This document shows positions 6,093 through 6,312 of a DNA stretch of 6,312 bases, piece after piece (within the stretch, counting starts at the first letter, position 1; each line of letters opens with the position of its first letter). The notes under the pieces are model-generated. The model was not told the origin of the DNA and ran no database searches. It saw nothing but the letters and a program-made list of their open reading frames with translations. The position numbers and the translations under genes were made by a program. The DNA is from a candidate division WWE3 bacterium RIFOXYD1_FULL_39_9. GTDB lineage: Bacteria; Patescibacteriota; WWE3; UBA101185; UBA10185. Location: NCBI GenBank assembly GCA_001773295.1, contig MEWG01000022.1:61787-68098 (forward strand), in the 5' to 3' direction.

Positions 6093-6312
6093 TTTTACGC
6101 CTGAGAAATTTTTTAAGGATTAACAAATCGTCCATAGCTATGTATCCGGGAATTTTTGCACTCCACACTGATAAAAATAACAACGGAAGAAATGCAATTG
6201 ACTTGACTGTTAATGAACTTTGAATACCTGCCCAACCTATTACTGTACTTTGAACCAACAAAACGGCGTGATCTATGTTGAAAAAGTAAAAATTTAAGCT
6301 CTTTTTAACCAT
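6085..6312 (-). CDS. Short membrane protein of unknown function, possibly the C-terminal end of a longer one
   Basis: A 75-residue frame whose first visible codon, an ATG, is the last three bases of the window (6310-6312). It is therefore either a complete small protein or the tail of a longer gene in which this Met is internal; no upstream sequence is visible to test for a ribosome binding site. It has two hydrophobic segments (about 16-34 and 38-60, joined by SLTVKS), then a charged end (DDLLILKKFLRRKNV) that should be cytoplasmic by the positive-inside rule. I recognise no domain. It overlaps the flippase-like gene by 8 nt on the same strand, so it is probably cotranscribed and perhaps functionally tied to it. 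A terminal helix pair of a membrane-anchored transferase would look much the same. Confidence 0.6.
   Translation of the reverse strand: MVKKSLNFYFFNIDHAVLLVQSTVIGWAGIQSSLTVKSIAFLPLLFLSVWSAKIPGYIAMDDLLILKKFLRRKNV
6100..6103 (-). promoter_or_regulatory. Weak Shine-Dalgarno (CAGG) for the flippase-like gene
   Basis: CAGG on the minus strand ends 7 nt before the ATG at 6092, inside the end of the upstream gene. Short match but well spaced; it supports this start over later in-frame codons. Confidence 0.3.

Overview
The window is a tightly packed block of six protein genes, all on the minus strand, so transcription runs from position 6312 towards position 1. Every product is an integral membrane protein. 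In transcription order they are: a short two-helix membrane protein of unknown function at the right edge (6085-6312); a flippase-like / lysylphosphatidylglycerol-synthase-TM (YbhN/AglD-type) protein (5211-6092); three polytopic GT-C glycosyltransferases of the GT39/PMT_2/ArnT type (3683-5209, 2179-3699, 560-2182); and the N-terminal 200 residues of an oligosaccharide flippase (Wzx/MATE-like) that runs off the left edge (1-600). The flippase has no stop codon inside the window and is easily missed for that reason.

There is essentially no non-coding DNA. The junctions are an 8-nt overlap, a 1-nt gap, a 17-nt overlap, a 4-nt ATGA overlap and a 41-nt overlap. This is the layout of one polycistronic transcript with translational coupling. 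I see no promoter or terminator inside the window; both should lie outside it. I also see no tRNA, rRNA, CRISPR array, insertion sequence or long repeat.

By inference, the genes form part of an extracytoplasmic glycan or glycoprotein assembly locus. GT-C enzymes of this family take sugars from polyprenyl-phosphate carriers and transfer them on the outer face of the membrane. The Wzx-like protein would flip a lipid-linked oligosaccharide, and the YbhN/AglD-like protein may help move or supply lipid-linked precursors. Two of the glycosyltransferases (3683-5209 and 560-2182) are clear paralogues; the one between them is a more distant member with a classic HPDE motif. No cytoplasmic sugar-nucleotide enzymes are present, so donor synthesis must be encoded elsewhere.

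Organism (inference, moderate to low confidence): the low GC content (roughly 35-40% by eye), Lys/Phe/Ile-rich proteins, very dense gene packing, and a run of PMT-like glycosyltransferases next to Wzx-like and YbhN-like proteins suggest an uncultured bacterium of the Candidatus Patescibacteria (CPR), for example Microgenomates. Stops used are TAA, TAG and TGA, and none of the long frames needs UGA recoding. This argues against the UGA=Gly lineages (Absconditabacteria/Gracilibacteria).
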